A stretch of DNA of 64,000 bases, taken from JAFAYN01 sp963733105 (GTDB lineage Bacteria > Gemmatimonadota > Gemmatimonadetes > Longimicrobiales > Longimicrobiaceae). Below the pieces are notes generated by a model. The model did not search any database. It saw nothing but the letters and a program-made list of their open reading frames with translations, and was not told where the DNA came from. The position numbers and the translations under genes are program-made. Each line of letters begins with the position of its first letter. Position 1 is the stretch's first letter. Of this stretch, positions 1 through 7,898 are shown piece after piece. The DNA is taken from positions 142,721 through 206,720 of the forward strand of contig CAVTCB010000004.1 of assembly GCA_963733105.1 (NCBI GenBank), in the 5' to 3' direction.

Positions 1-479
1 GCCAGCCGCGCGATCCGCGTCCCCAGGTCGGGGTGGAGCACCCGGAACGCCCCCACGATGAACGGGTGGCGGATGAACGCCTTCAGCGCCCGGTACTTGT
101 AGTCCCCGCTCCCCACCCCGTCGCCGTGGGCCACCAGCGCCCGCCTCCCCGCGAGCGCCAGCTCCACCGGCCCGTTCAGCAGCTCCACCCCCACCTCGTC
201 GCGGAGGAAGCGGCCCGCCCAGGCGTCGTGGTTCCCCCCCACGAAGGAGACCGGGAGCCCCGACTCCACCACCTCGCGCAGCGCCGCCAGCGTGCGGTAG
301 TGCTCGCGCAGGATCACCGTCCCGTACTCGAACCAGAAGTCGAACAGGTCGCCGTTGATCAGGAGCCCCGAGGCGCTCCCCGGCGCGGCGGCCAGGAAGT
401 CGCGGAAGGCGCGCTCCGTCGAGGGGGGGACCGCGCCGAGGTGCGTGTCCGAGACGATCAGGTAGGGGAGGTCGCTCAT
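1..479 (-). CDS. lpxH: UDP-2,3-diacylglucosamine diphosphatase-like metallophosphoesterase (3' end beyond the window)
   Basis: Read on the minus strand from the ATG at 479-477, the frame is open to the window edge (159 residues visible). It shows the calcineurin-type metallophosphoesterase motifs in order: SDTHLG near residue 9, NGDLFDFW near 44, GNHD near 80 and HGDG near 115. NGDLFDFW and the spacing match the LpxH family, which cleaves UDP-2,3-diacylglucosamine to lipid X in lipid A synthesis at the inner-membrane face. The window also encodes lpxA, B, C, D and K, so this would complete the pathway up to lipid IVA precursors. It is divergent from the flippase at 576. The C-terminal third is missing, so a related phosphoesterase with another substrate is not excluded. 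Confidence 0.75.
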   Translation of the reverse strand, partial: MSDLPYLIVSDTHLGAVPPSTERAFRDFLAAAPGSASGLLINGDLFDFWFEYGTVILREHYRTLAALREVVESGLPVSFVGGNHDAWAGRFLRDEVGVELLNGPVELALAGRRALVAHGDGVGSGDYKYRALKAFIRHPFIVGAFRVLHPDLGTRIARL

Positions 480-539
480 GGGCGGGGAAGGTACGCCCCT
501 CCGGTCCGTCGGACAACGCCGCGCCCCCGCTCCGCCGCA

Positions 540-569
540 TTGCGGAAGCGAAGCGCCAAAGCGTAATAT
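540..569 (+). promoter_or_regulatory. Sigma70-type promoter for the flippase, likely giving a leaderless mRNA
   Basis: TTGCGG at 540-545 and TAATAT at 564-569 are separated by 18 bases. A start site 7 bases after the -10 box falls on the GTG start codon at 576, and no ribosome binding site precedes it. The promoter lies just upstream of the divergent lpxH-like gene, whose start is at 479. Confidence 0.55.
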
Positions 570-575
570 CCCGTC

Positions 576-1898
576 GTGGCCCGTCGAGCACTGCAACTCC
601 CGCCCGCCTCTCCTGCTTCCGCACCGGACCCGTGGATCACCCGGGTCCGGCGCTTCGGCTCGTCCCCCTCCTTCCGCCGGGTGGCGGAGACGGTGGCCAC
701 GCGCGTCGTCCTCTTGGGCCTCAGCGCGCTCACCGGGATCCTCGCCGCGCGGCTGATGGGCCCCGCCGGGCGCGGCTACTACGCCGCGGCGGTGGTGGTG
801 GGCGGGATCGCCCTGCAGCTCGGCACCATGGGGCTGCACGCCTCCAACACGTACTTCGCCGCCCGGACCCCCGCGCTCGCCCCGCGCCTCTTCGCGAACT
901 CGCTGGTCACCGGGCTCGGGCTGGGGGCGCTGGTCGCGCTCGCCGGGCTCGCCGCCATCCTCCTCCGCCCCGAGCTGGCCCCGGTCCACGGCTGGGTCCT
1001 GGTGTTCACCCTGGCGGCGGTCCCCTTCTCGCTCGCCACCCTCCTCCTGCAGAGCCTGCTGCTCGGCATCCACGAGGTCCGCGACCACAACCGGGTCGAC
1101 GTGGTGTCCACCGCCCTGGCCATGATCGTGCTGGCCGCCGCCGCCGCCTCCGGGACGGTGACCGTGAAGGCCCTCACCGGGGGAGGGCTCGCCGCGGCGG
1201 CGGTGACGTTCGCGTGGACGGCGCGGCGGGCGCGGCTGCGGCTCCCCGCCCTCGAGGGCCCCTCCTGGCCCCTCTTCCGCGAGGGACTGCGCTTCGGGAC
1301 CCGCGCGTACCTCAGCGCGTTCTTCGCCTTCCTGGTGCAGCGGCTGGACGTCTTCCTCCTCGCCCGGTGGACCGACGCGGAGCAGACCGGCTACTACGTC
1401 GCCGCCGTCTCCGTCGCCACGGTCGCCACCGTGTTTCCCGGCGTGGTGGGCACCCTCGTCTTCCCGCGCCTGGCCGCCTCCCCCGACCCGCGCGAGCGGT
1501 GGCGCATCACCCGCCGCGCCTTCCTCCTCTCCGGCGCCGTGATGGCCGTGGTCGCGGCGGGGGTCGCCGCGTGCGCGCCGTGGATCGTCCGGCTCCTGTA
1601 CGGCGAGGCCTTCGCGCCCGCGGTGGCTCCCCTGCGCTGGTCCATGCTCGCCGTCTGGATGTTGTCGTCCAACTCCATCCTGATGAAGCACTTCTCCGCC
1701 GACGGGACGTCGTGGGTGGTGGTCTACTCTCCCGCCCTCGCCACCCTGGTCAACCTCGCCCTGAACGCGCTCCTCGTCCCCGGGCTGGGCACCGTCGGGG
1801 CGGCGCTGGCGTCGGTCGGCGCCTACGCTTCCATGCTCGCGGTGAGCGGGCTCCACCTGGCGTACACGGCGCGGCGGGGTCCCGGCCCCCGGGCCTGA
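576..1898 (+). CDS. Oligosaccharide flippase (MATE/MurJ/Wzx superfamily)
   Basis: A 440-residue polytopic membrane protein with about 12 to 14 hydrophobic segments. Early in the protein it has the family signature of a small helix followed by GILAARLMGPAGRGYY, typical of polysaccharide flippases (Wzx/RfbX-like, MOP superfamily). These flip lipid-linked sugars across the inner membrane. I cannot say whether the substrate is O-antigen, capsule or another glycan, because no glycosyltransferase lies next to it. The GTG at 576 was chosen because it sits exactly where transcription from the TTGCGG/TAATAT promoter should begin. The first 45 residues are polar and arginine-rich, so a later start is possible. 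It is a separate gene from murJ at 42608. Confidence 0.8.
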   Translation: MARRALQLPPASPASAPDPWITRVRRFGSSPSFRRVAETVATRVVLLGLSALTGILAARLMGPAGRGYYAAAVVVGGIALQLGTMGLHASNTYFAARTPALAPRLFANSLVTGLGLGALVALAGLAAILLRPELAPVHGWVLVFTLAAVPFSLATLLLQSLLLGIHEVRDHNRVDVVSTALAMIVLAAAAASGTVTVKALTGGGLAAAAVTFAWTARRARLRLPALEGPSWPLFREGLRFGTRAYLSAFFAFLVQRLDVFLLARWTDAEQTGYYVAAVSVATVATVFPGVVGTLVFPRLAASPDPRERWRITRRAFLLSGAVMAVVAAGVAACAPWIVRLLYGEAFAPAVAPLRWSMLAVWMLSSNSILMKHFSADGTSWVVVYSPALATLVNLALNALLVPGLGTVGAALASVGAYASMLAVSGLHLAYTARRGPGPRA

Positions 1899-1906
1899 GC
1901 CCGGGT

Positions 1907-1935
1907 TTGACACGCCGCGCGGGCGCGGGTACAAT
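1907..1935 (+). promoter_or_regulatory. Near-perfect sigma70 promoter of the thioesterase-to-rdgB operon
   Basis: TTGACA at 1907-1912 and TACAAT at 1930-1935 with a 17-base spacer. The predicted start near 1942 leaves about 30 bases before the GTG at 1972. The genes that follow to 8524 mostly overlap or abut, so this is probably the main promoter for the whole run. Confidence 0.75.
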
Positions 1936-1971
1936 CCGGGCTCGCGAACCCCGTCCATCCGCAACGCTCCC

Positions 1972-2412
1972 GTGCCGCACGCACCCCACCGCTCCGTCGT
2001 CGAGCTGCGCGTCCGCTACTCCGAGACCGACCAGATGGGCGTGGTCTACCACGCCAACTACCTGGCCTGGTGCGACATGGGGCGCACCGAGCTGATCCGG
2101 GGGCTGGGGAGGTCGTACGCCGAGCTGGAGCGCGACGGGCTGGTCCTCGCCGTCTCCGACGCCGCCCTCCGCTACCACGCTCCCGCCCGCTACGACGAGC
2201 TGATCCGCGTGGAGACCCGGGTGGAGGAGGTCCGCTCGCGGACCGTGACCTTCGCCTACCTGATCTCCCGCGTGGAGGGGGAGCCGCAGAGGCTGGTGAC
2301 CGCCAGGACCGTCATGATCGCCCTCACCCCCGCCGGGGCCACGCAGAAGATCCCCGCGCCGTTCCTCGCCGCCCTCCGCGGCGCCCTCGCGACCGAAGGA
2401 GCCCCCTCGTGA
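1972..2412 (+). CDS. Acyl-CoA thioesterase, YbgC/FadM hotdog family
   Basis: A 146-residue single hotdog-fold domain. The N-terminal stretch RYSETDQMGVVYHANY is the YbgC/4-hydroxybenzoyl-CoA thioesterase signature, with the catalytic aspartate in TDQMG and the following VYH. It should hydrolyse short or medium acyl-CoA or acyl-ACP in the cytosol. In many diderm bacteria ybgC is linked to the Tol-Pal envelope system, but no tol genes are visible here. It starts at GTG 1972 behind a consensus promoter and without a clear ribosome binding site. Its TGA overlaps the GTG of the next gene in a GTGA junction, which indicates coupled translation. Confidence 0.85.
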   Translation: MPHAPHRSVVELRVRYSETDQMGVVYHANYLAWCDMGRTELIRGLGRSYAELERDGLVLAVSDAALRYHAPARYDELIRVETRVEEVRSRTVTFAYLISRVEGEPQRLVTARTVMIALTPAGATQKIPAPFLAALRGALATEGAPS

Positions 2413-4484
2413 AGCGCACCCTCCCCGCCGTGCCGGCCCTCCTCGCCGCGCTGGCCCTCGCCGGGTGCGCCGCCCCGCGGGGCGCGGCCTCCGGTCCGGC
2501 CGGGCCGCGCCTGGCCGGGACCGACGTCGCGGCGGCCGCCCTCCTTCTCCGCCTGGAGGACCGCCGCGAGTACGACGCCGGCGCCCTGGGGATCGGCGCC
2601 GCGTCGCGGAACCCGGAGCTGCGGCGGCGGGCCGCGCTCGCCGCCGGGCGCATCCGCGACCGCCGCGCCCTCCCCCTACTCGCCGGCCTCCTCGCCGACC
2701 CGGACACCTCCGTCGCCGCCACCGCCGCCTTCGCCCTGGGCCACCTGGGCGACAGCACCGCCGTGGAGGCGCTGGCCCCCCGGGTGGCGCCGGAGCGCGC
2801 CGCCGCCGCTCCGACCGTGGTGGGCGAGGCGGCCATGGCGCTCGCCAGGCTGCGGACGCAGCGGGGGAGGGAAGTGGTGGAGGGCTTCCTCCGCGCCGTT
2901 CCCGTGGACGCGCCCGGGAGCCGGACCGCCGTCGGCGCCGCGCTCCTGGCCGCCTGGCGCTTCCCGCGCGCCGGCTCCGACCCTGGCGTGATCCAGCGCT
3001 GGACCGCGTCCGCCGACCCGGAGCTGCGCTGGCGCGCCGTCTACGCGCTCACCCGCCGCCCCGACCCGGCCGCCGCCCCGGCGCTCGCGCGCCTGGTGGG
3101 AGACCCCGACCCGCTCACCCGCTCCTTCGCCGTGCGCGGGCTCGCCGCCCCGCTGGCCGACTCCTCCTCGGTCGGCGCCGCCGCCGCGCGGGGCCTCCTC
3201 CTGGAGGCGCTGCGCGACACCAGCGCCGCCGTGCGGATCGGCGCCGCGCGCGCCCTGGGGACCCACCCCCACCCCTCCGCCGTCGCCGCCCTCGCCGCGC
3301 TCCTCGCCGGCCCCGACGCCAACCTGGCGGTCACCGCGGCCGAGTCGCTGGGACGCCTGGGGACGGCCGCCGGCCCCGCCGCGCCCGCGCTGCGGGGCGT
3401 CGCGCTCGACACCGCGCGCACCATCTCCGTCCGCACGGCCGCCCTCGCCGCCCTGGCCGAGTCCGCGCCCGTGGAAGCGGCCGCCGCCGCGGCCCGCTTC
3501 GCCGCCGAGAGCGGCTGGCGCGCCCGCGCCGCCGCCGCCCGCGCCTACGCGCGCCTGGGCCCCGTCACCCGCCCCGAGCTGGAGGCGCTGGCCCGCGACG
3601 CCGACCCGCGCGTGGCCGGGGCCGTGATCGAGGCGTCCGTCGGCGCGCCGGGGGCGCCGCTCCCGGCGCTGCGCCCCCTCCTGCTGCGCTCGCTGGAGGC
3701 CGCCGACCCCATCGTGCGGGCCAGCGCCCTCACCGGGCTGGCGCGGCTGGCGGACACCACCACCCTCACCGACGTCCTGGACGCCTACGAGCGCGCCGCG
3801 GGCGACACCCTGAACGACGCCGTCCTCGCCAGCTTCGAGGCCATGGAGGCGCTGCGCACCGCCGGAGCGCCGGTATCCCGCGCCTTCTTCCTCCGCTTCC
3901 GGCGCTCCGGCGACCCGCTGGTGCGCCTCCGCGCCGCCGCCCTCTTCGGCGACACGGCCACCACGGCCTGGGGCCCCGCCCTTCCCGTGGAGACCGGGCT
4001 GGAAGAGGCGGACTACCTGGACGTGGTGCGCGACCTGGTGCTCCCCTCGCTGGCGGGGCGCCACCCGCGCGCGCGCATCGTCACGGAGTCCGGCGCCATC
4101 GACCTCCGGCTGCACGCCGCCGACGCCCCGCTCACGGTGATGAGCTTCCTGGGGCTGGCCGACCGCGGGTTCTTCGACGGCCAGGAGTGGCCGCGCGTCG
4201 TCCCCAACTTCGTCGTCCAGGGCGGCGATCCGCGGGGGGACACTTCCGGCGGTCCGGGGTATGCGATCCGCGACGAGATCAACCGTCACCCCTACGGCAC
4301 CGGGACGCTGGGGATGGCCCTCTCCGGGCCGGACACCGGCGGGAGCCAGTGGTTCATCACCCACTCCCCCCAGCCGCACCTGGACGGCGGGTACACCGTC
4401 TTCGGCCGGGTGTCGGACGGGATGGAGGCGGTGGACCGCGTGGTCGTGGGGGCGAAGATCATCCGCATCGTCCGGCTCCCCTGA
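2409..4484 (+). CDS. HEAT-repeat lipoprotein with C-terminal cyclophilin (peptidyl-prolyl isomerase) domain
   Basis: A 691-residue protein. The GTG at 2409 gives a lipoprotein signal peptide with lipobox LAGC and acylated Cys20. Residues about 30-540 are Ala/Arg/Leu-rich helical repeats with recurring DPxxxxRxxAAxALG patterns, read as HEAT/PBS-type repeats. Residues about 555-690 form a cyclophilin domain: WPRVVPNFVVQGGDPRGD, GTLGMALSGPDTGGSQWFI and LDGGYTVFGRV cover the catalytic Arg, the Gln/Gly-rich strand and the substrate-pocket Trp/Phe. The likely role is prolyl isomerase folding help in the periplasm, tethered to a membrane, with the repeats as a docking scaffold. A longer open frame upstream of 2409 lacks coding character and overlaps the thioesterase. 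Confidence 0.85.
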   Translation: MKRTLPAVPALLAALALAGCAAPRGAASGPAGPRLAGTDVAAAALLLRLEDRREYDAGALGIGAASRNPELRRRAALAAGRIRDRRALPLLAGLLADPDTSVAATAAFALGHLGDSTAVEALAPRVAPERAAAAPTVVGEAAMALARLRTQRGREVVEGFLRAVPVDAPGSRTAVGAALLAAWRFPRAGSDPGVIQRWTASADPELRWRAVYALTRRPDPAAAPALARLVGDPDPLTRSFAVRGLAAPLADSSSVGAAAARGLLLEALRDTSAAVRIGAARALGTHPHPSAVAALAALLAGPDANLAVTAAESLGRLGTAAGPAAPALRGVALDTARTISVRTAALAALAESAPVEAAAAAARFAAESGWRARAAAARAYARLGPVTRPELEALARDADPRVAGAVIEASVGAPGAPLPALRPLLLRSLEAADPIVRASALTGLARLADTTTLTDVLDAYERAAGDTLNDAVLASFEAMEALRTAGAPVSRAFFLRFRRSGDPLVRLRAAALFGDTATTAWGPALPVETGLEEADYLDVVRDLVLPSLAGRHPRARIVTESGAIDLRLHAADAPLTVMSFLGLADRGFFDGQEWPRVVPNFVVQGGDPRGDTSGGPGYAIRDEINRHPYGTGTLGMALSGPDTGGSQWFITHSPQPHLDGGYTVFGRVSDGMEAVDRVVVGAKIIRIVRLP

Positions 4485-4510
4485 GCCCGGGCGACACACG
4501 CGAAGGACGC

Positions 4511-5228
4511 ATGCTCCTGGCCCGTGCCCTGAACCCGAGGCGGCCCGCCCTCGCCGCCCTGCTCGCGCTCGCCGCGGCAGGGTGCGCGGCGGCGGGCGCG
4601 GCCCCCGCGCCGCCCGCCGGCCCACCCGCGCCCGACCCGCGGCCCGTCGCCGAGCGGCTGGTCCGCGCCACCACCCCGGCCTCGCCCCGGCAGGCCGCCT
4701 TCTCGTGGGAGCTGGACGAGGGCGGCGCGCGCGTCCGCGGGCGCGGCGTCGTGCGCTTCCAGGCCCCCGACCGGCTCCGGCTGGACCTCTTCGGCCCCCG
4801 GGGGGAGACGTACCTCGCCGCAGCCCTGGTCGCGGACTCCTTCCGCGTCCCCCCGGCCGTCGCCGCGCGGATCGCGCTCCCCTCGCCCGCGCTCCTCTGG
4901 GGCGCGCTCGGCGTGGTCCGCCCTCCCGCGGGCTGCGCGCCTCCTGGGGGCCACCGCTTCCGCCGAGGCGTCCGCGCTCCGCTACGCCACCGCGCAGGGG
5001 GACGAGGTGGAGTTCGGGACCGCCGGCGAGCGCCTCCGCACCGTCCGCCGGCTCGTCCGCTCCGGACCCGCGGAGACCGTCGCCCTCACGTACACCCCCG
5101 CCGGGACGCTCCAGCGGGCGGAGTACCGCAACCTCTCCGAATACCGGACCCTGGTCCTCAACTTCGAGTCGATCAACGATGCCGCACCCTTCCCCGAAGA
5201 CACCTGGAGCCCGGGCGGCGCTCGCTAG
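4511..5228 (+). CDS. Outer-membrane lipoprotein of DUF4292/LolB-like type, split by a +1 frameshift
   Basis: ATG 4511 opens a lipoprotein signal peptide (lipobox AAGC, Cys25). The following text, FSWELDEGG then VVRFQAPDRLRLDLFGPRG, resembles the beta-strand start of LolB/LolA-like or DUF4292 lipoproteins, which bind acyl chains of lipoproteins. The frame stays sensible to about 4930 (LWGALGVVRPP) and then loses similarity. The same protein resumes one frame on at about 4938 (ARLLGA, then LRYATAQGDEVEFG) and ends at TAG 5226-5228. One excess base in the GC run 4926-4937 explains this. It is either sequence error or a real pseudogene; sequence error is favoured because clpC and others show the same defect. 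The last 50 bases overlap the LptE-like gene. Confidence 0.65.
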
Positions 5229-5721
5229 CGCCCTCGCGGCGTGCGCTCTCCTCCTGGCCGGGTGCTTCTACTCCCTGACCGGGGGCGGGCTCCCGCCCCA
5301 CATCCGCAGCCTCGCCGTGTCCCAGTTCGAGAACGGGACCGCCGAGCCGGGGCTCAACACCGACGTGCAGCTCCGCCTCCAGGACCAGGTCCCGCGCAAG
5401 CTGGGCGTGCGCCTGGCCGACCAGCGCGTCGCCGACGCCGTCCTTCGCGGCCGGATCACCGGCTTCGACGAGACCACCCCGGCCTTCAGCGCCAACCCCG
5501 CCGGGCAGCGCGAGCAGGTCAACGTCGCCCTCCGCGAGGTCCGGCTCACCTTCGAGGCCGAGATCTACGACCTGCGCAACGACGCCTCCCTGTGGAAGGG
5601 GAGCGGCGTCACCGCGATCGGGAGCTACCGGCCCGGCTCCGAGCAGTCGATCGCGGGGCGCACCCGCGCCGTGGACGAGATGATCCAGAAGATCATCGAG
5701 GGCGCGCAGTCGCAGTGGTGA
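5179..5721 (+). CDS. lptE: LptE-like LPS-assembly lipoprotein
   Basis: A 180-residue lipoprotein from ATG 5179 with lipobox LAGC (Cys29), then YSLTGGGLPPHIRSLAVSQF. This 'YS(F/L)TG..LP.HI.(S/T)(I/L)AV..F.N' opening is typical of the LptE/DUF-type lipoproteins that plug the LptD barrel and help insert LPS into the outer leaflet. The middle holds a region of predicted strands (VNVALREVRLTFEAEIYD), and the C-terminus has a helix (AVDEMIQKIIEGAQSQW). It starts inside the preceding lipoprotein gene and overlaps hemC by 4 bases. The family call is from pattern only. LptD is not in the window. Confidence 0.7.
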   Translation: MPHPSPKTPGARAALASALAACALLLAGCFYSLTGGGLPPHIRSLAVSQFENGTAEPGLNTDVQLRLQDQVPRKLGVRLADQRVADAVLRGRITGFDETTPAFSANPAGQREQVNVALREVRLTFEAEIYDLRNDASLWKGSGVTAIGSYRPGSEQSIAGRTRAVDEMIQKIIEGAQSQW

Positions 5722-6692
5722 GCGCCCCCGCCGGGGACCTCCGCATCGTCTCGCGGGGGAGCCAGCTCGCCCTCTGGCAGGCCCGCGCCGTGGAGGCCGC
5801 CCTCCGCGCCGCCGACCCCGCCGCCGGGGTGGAGATCCGGGTGGTCCGCACCACCGGCGACCGCATCCTCGACGTCCCGCTCGCCAAGATCGGGGACAAG
5901 GGATTGTTCACCAAGGAGCTGGACGAGGCCCTCCTCCGCGGCGAGGCCGACCTCGCCGTCCACTCCCTCAAGGACGTCCCCACCCGGCTCCCGGCGGGGC
6001 TGGAGATCGTCGCCGTCACGGCGCGGGAGGACCCGCGCGACGTGCTGATCCGCGGCGACCGGGGCGCGGGCGGGCTCGCCGACCTCCCCTCCGGCGCCCG
6101 CGTGGGGACCAGCTCGCTCCGGCGCCGCGCCCAGCTCCGCGCCCTCCGCCCCGAGCTGGAGGTGCTCGACCTGCGCGGCAACCTGAACACCCGGCTCGCC
6201 AAGCTGGACGGCGGGGAGTACGACGCCGTCGTCCTGGCCGCCGCCGGCGTCCTCCGCCTCGGCTGGGGCGAGCGCGTCTCCGCCTACCTGGATGCCGGCG
6301 GATGGCTCCCGGCGGTGGGGCAGGGGGCCCTCGCCGTCGTCGCCCGCACGGACGACCCCGCGGTCCGCGAGCGCCTCCGCCCGCTGCACGACCCCGACGC
6401 CGCCGACGCCACCGCCGCCGAGCGCGCCTTCCTGCACGCCCTGGAGGGGGGGTGCCAGATCCCGATCGGCGCCCTCGGGGTCGTCTCCGGCGGCACCGTC
6501 ACGCTGCGCGGCCTGGTCGCAGCCCTGGAGGGCGACCCCGTCCTCCGCGGCGAGGCCGCCGGCCCGCGCGACGATCCCGCCGCGGTCGGGCGCCGGCTCG
6601 CCGCCGACCTGCTGGAGCGCGGCGCCGGGGACATCCTCTCCGCCATCCGCGGAGCGACCCACGGAGAGGTGAGGGAGGCCCCCGCCCCATGA
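5718..6692 (+). CDS. hemC: Hydroxymethylbilane synthase (porphobilinogen deaminase)
   Basis: A 324-residue enzyme that joins four porphobilinogens into hydroxymethylbilane for haem. Visible motifs are IVSRGSQLALWQA at the N-terminus, KIGDKGLFTKELDEAL, AVHSLKDVPT, GTSSLRRRAQL, LDLRGNLNTRLAKL and ALEGGCQIPIGA, where the Cys carries the dipyrromethane cofactor. The length is normal for the family. GTG 5718 overlaps the TGA of the LptE-like gene; a second GTG three bases earlier is equally possible. The TGA overlaps the ATG of rfaE2. No other haem gene is nearby, so the placement looks like housekeeping packing rather than a haem operon. Confidence 0.95.
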   Translation: MSAPAGDLRIVSRGSQLALWQARAVEAALRAADPAAGVEIRVVRTTGDRILDVPLAKIGDKGLFTKELDEALLRGEADLAVHSLKDVPTRLPAGLEIVAVTAREDPRDVLIRGDRGAGGLADLPSGARVGTSSLRRRAQLRALRPELEVLDLRGNLNTRLAKLDGGEYDAVVLAAAGVLRLGWGERVSAYLDAGGWLPAVGQGALAVVARTDDPAVRERLRPLHDPDAADATAAERAFLHALEGGCQIPIGALGVVSGGTVTLRGLVAALEGDPVLRGEAAGPRDDPAAVGRRLAADLLERGAGDILSAIRGATHGEVREAPAP

Positions 6693-7186
6693 GCCACGCA
6701 CCGCTCGACCCCGCCGCCAAGCTCCTCACCCGCGAGGAGCTGGTGGCGCGCCACGGCCGGCCGCGCGCCGCGACCGTCGTCTTCACCAACGGGTGCTTCG
6801 ACGTCCTGCACCGCGGCCACGCCGAGTACCTGCACGCCGCCCGCGGCCTGGGCGACCTCCTGGTGGTCGGCCTCAACTCCGACGACTCCGTCCGGCGGCT
6901 CAAGGGCCCCTCCCGCCCGGTGAACCCGCAGGAGGACCGGGCCTGGGTCCTCGCCTCGCTCGCCGCCGTGGACGCGGTGGTCGTCTTCGAGGAGGACACC
7001 CCCGCGGAGCTGATCCGCGCCCTCCTCCCCGACGTCCTGGTCAAGGGCGGCGACTACCGGATGGAGGAGATCGTGGGCGCCCCCGAAGTCATGGCCGCCG
7101 GCGGCCGGGTCGTGATCGCGCCCCTGGTCCCCGGCCGCTCCACCACCTCCATACTCCAGCGCGGAAAGGAGCTGTCCGATGGCTGA
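6689..7186 (+). CDS. rfaE2: D-glycero-beta-D-manno-heptose 1-phosphate adenylyltransferase
   Basis: A 165-residue nucleotidyltransferase equal to the C-terminal half of E. coli HldE. The signature FTNGCFDVLHRGH contains the HxGH nucleotide-binding motif. KGGDY and the C-terminal GRSTTSILQR are also family hallmarks. It makes ADP-heptose precursor for the LPS inner core, or for other glycans. The kinase half (RfaE1) is not fused and is not in the window. ATG 6689 overlaps the hemC stop by 4 bases, and its end overlaps rph by 8 bases, so translation is probably coupled through hemC-rfaE2-rph. Confidence 0.92.
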   Translation: MSHAPLDPAAKLLTREELVARHGRPRAATVVFTNGCFDVLHRGHAEYLHAARGLGDLLVVGLNSDDSVRRLKGPSRPVNPQEDRAWVLASLAAVDAVVVFEEDTPAELIRALLPDVLVKGGDYRMEEIVGAPEVMAAGGRVVIAPLVPGRSTTSILQRGKELSDG

Positions 7187-7898
7187 CGCGGGCACGCGGA
7201 ACGACGGACGGGGCGAGAGCGAGATGCGCCCCCTCACCCTGGAGCGCGGCGTCGCTCCCTACGCCGAGGGCTCCTGCCTGATCACCGTGGGCGGCACGCG
7301 CGTCCTCTGCACCGCCTCCGCGGAGGCGGGCGTCCCCTCCTGGCGGAAGGGGAGCGGCGAGGGGTGGGTCACCGGCGAGTACTCCATGCTCCCGCGCGCC
7401 ACCCAGAGCCGCAACCGCCGCGAGCGGGGGCAGGTCGGCGGGCGGACGCAGGAGATCCAGCGCCTCATCGGCCGCAGCCTCCGCGCCTGCGTGGACATGC
7501 GCGCCATGGGCGAGTGGACGGTCACCGTGGACTGCGACGTCCTCCAGGCGGACGGCGGCACCCGCACCGCCTCCATCACCGGCGGCGCCGTGGCCCTGTA
7601 CGACGCCTGCCGCTGGATCGCCGAGCGCACCGGGGGCGAGTCGCCCTTCCGCCAGCTCGTCGCCGCCGTGAGCGCCGGGGTCGTGGACGGGCGCGTCCTC
7701 CTCGACCTGGACTACTCCGAGGACTCGAGCGCCGAGGTGGACTTCAACGTCGTCGCCCTGGAGTCCGGCGGGATCATCGAGCTGCAGGGCACCGGCGAGC
7801 GCTCCCCCTTGGACCCTTCGCGGCTCACCTCCCTCCTCGACCTCACCCTCGGCGGCATCCGCGACCTGGGCCTCGCCCAGCGGGCCGCGCTCGGGTGA
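7179..7898 (+). CDS. rph: Ribonuclease PH
   Basis: A 239-residue phosphorolytic 3'-to-5' exoribonuclease that trims tRNA 3' ends. Motifs are RGVAPYAEGSCL, VLCTASAE, GEYSMLPRAT, QEIQRLIGRSLRA, CDVLQADGGTRTASITGG and VDFNVV. The ATG at 7179 adds about 15 non-conserved residues before the domain (MADAGTRNDGRGESEM). A later start at the second Met is possible, but the 8-base overlap with rfaE2 supports the earlier one. The TGA shares its A with the ATG of rdgB (TGATG). The rph-rdgB pair is a common bacterial arrangement. Confidence 0.95.
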   Translation: MADAGTRNDGRGESEMRPLTLERGVAPYAEGSCLITVGGTRVLCTASAEAGVPSWRKGSGEGWVTGEYSMLPRATQSRNRRERGQVGGRTQEIQRLIGRSLRACVDMRAMGEWTVTVDCDVLQADGGTRTASITGGAVALYDACRWIAERTGGESPFRQLVAAVSAGVVDGRVLLDLDYSEDSSAEVDFNVVALESGGIIELQGTGERSPLDPSRLTSLLDLTLGGIRDLGLAQRAALG

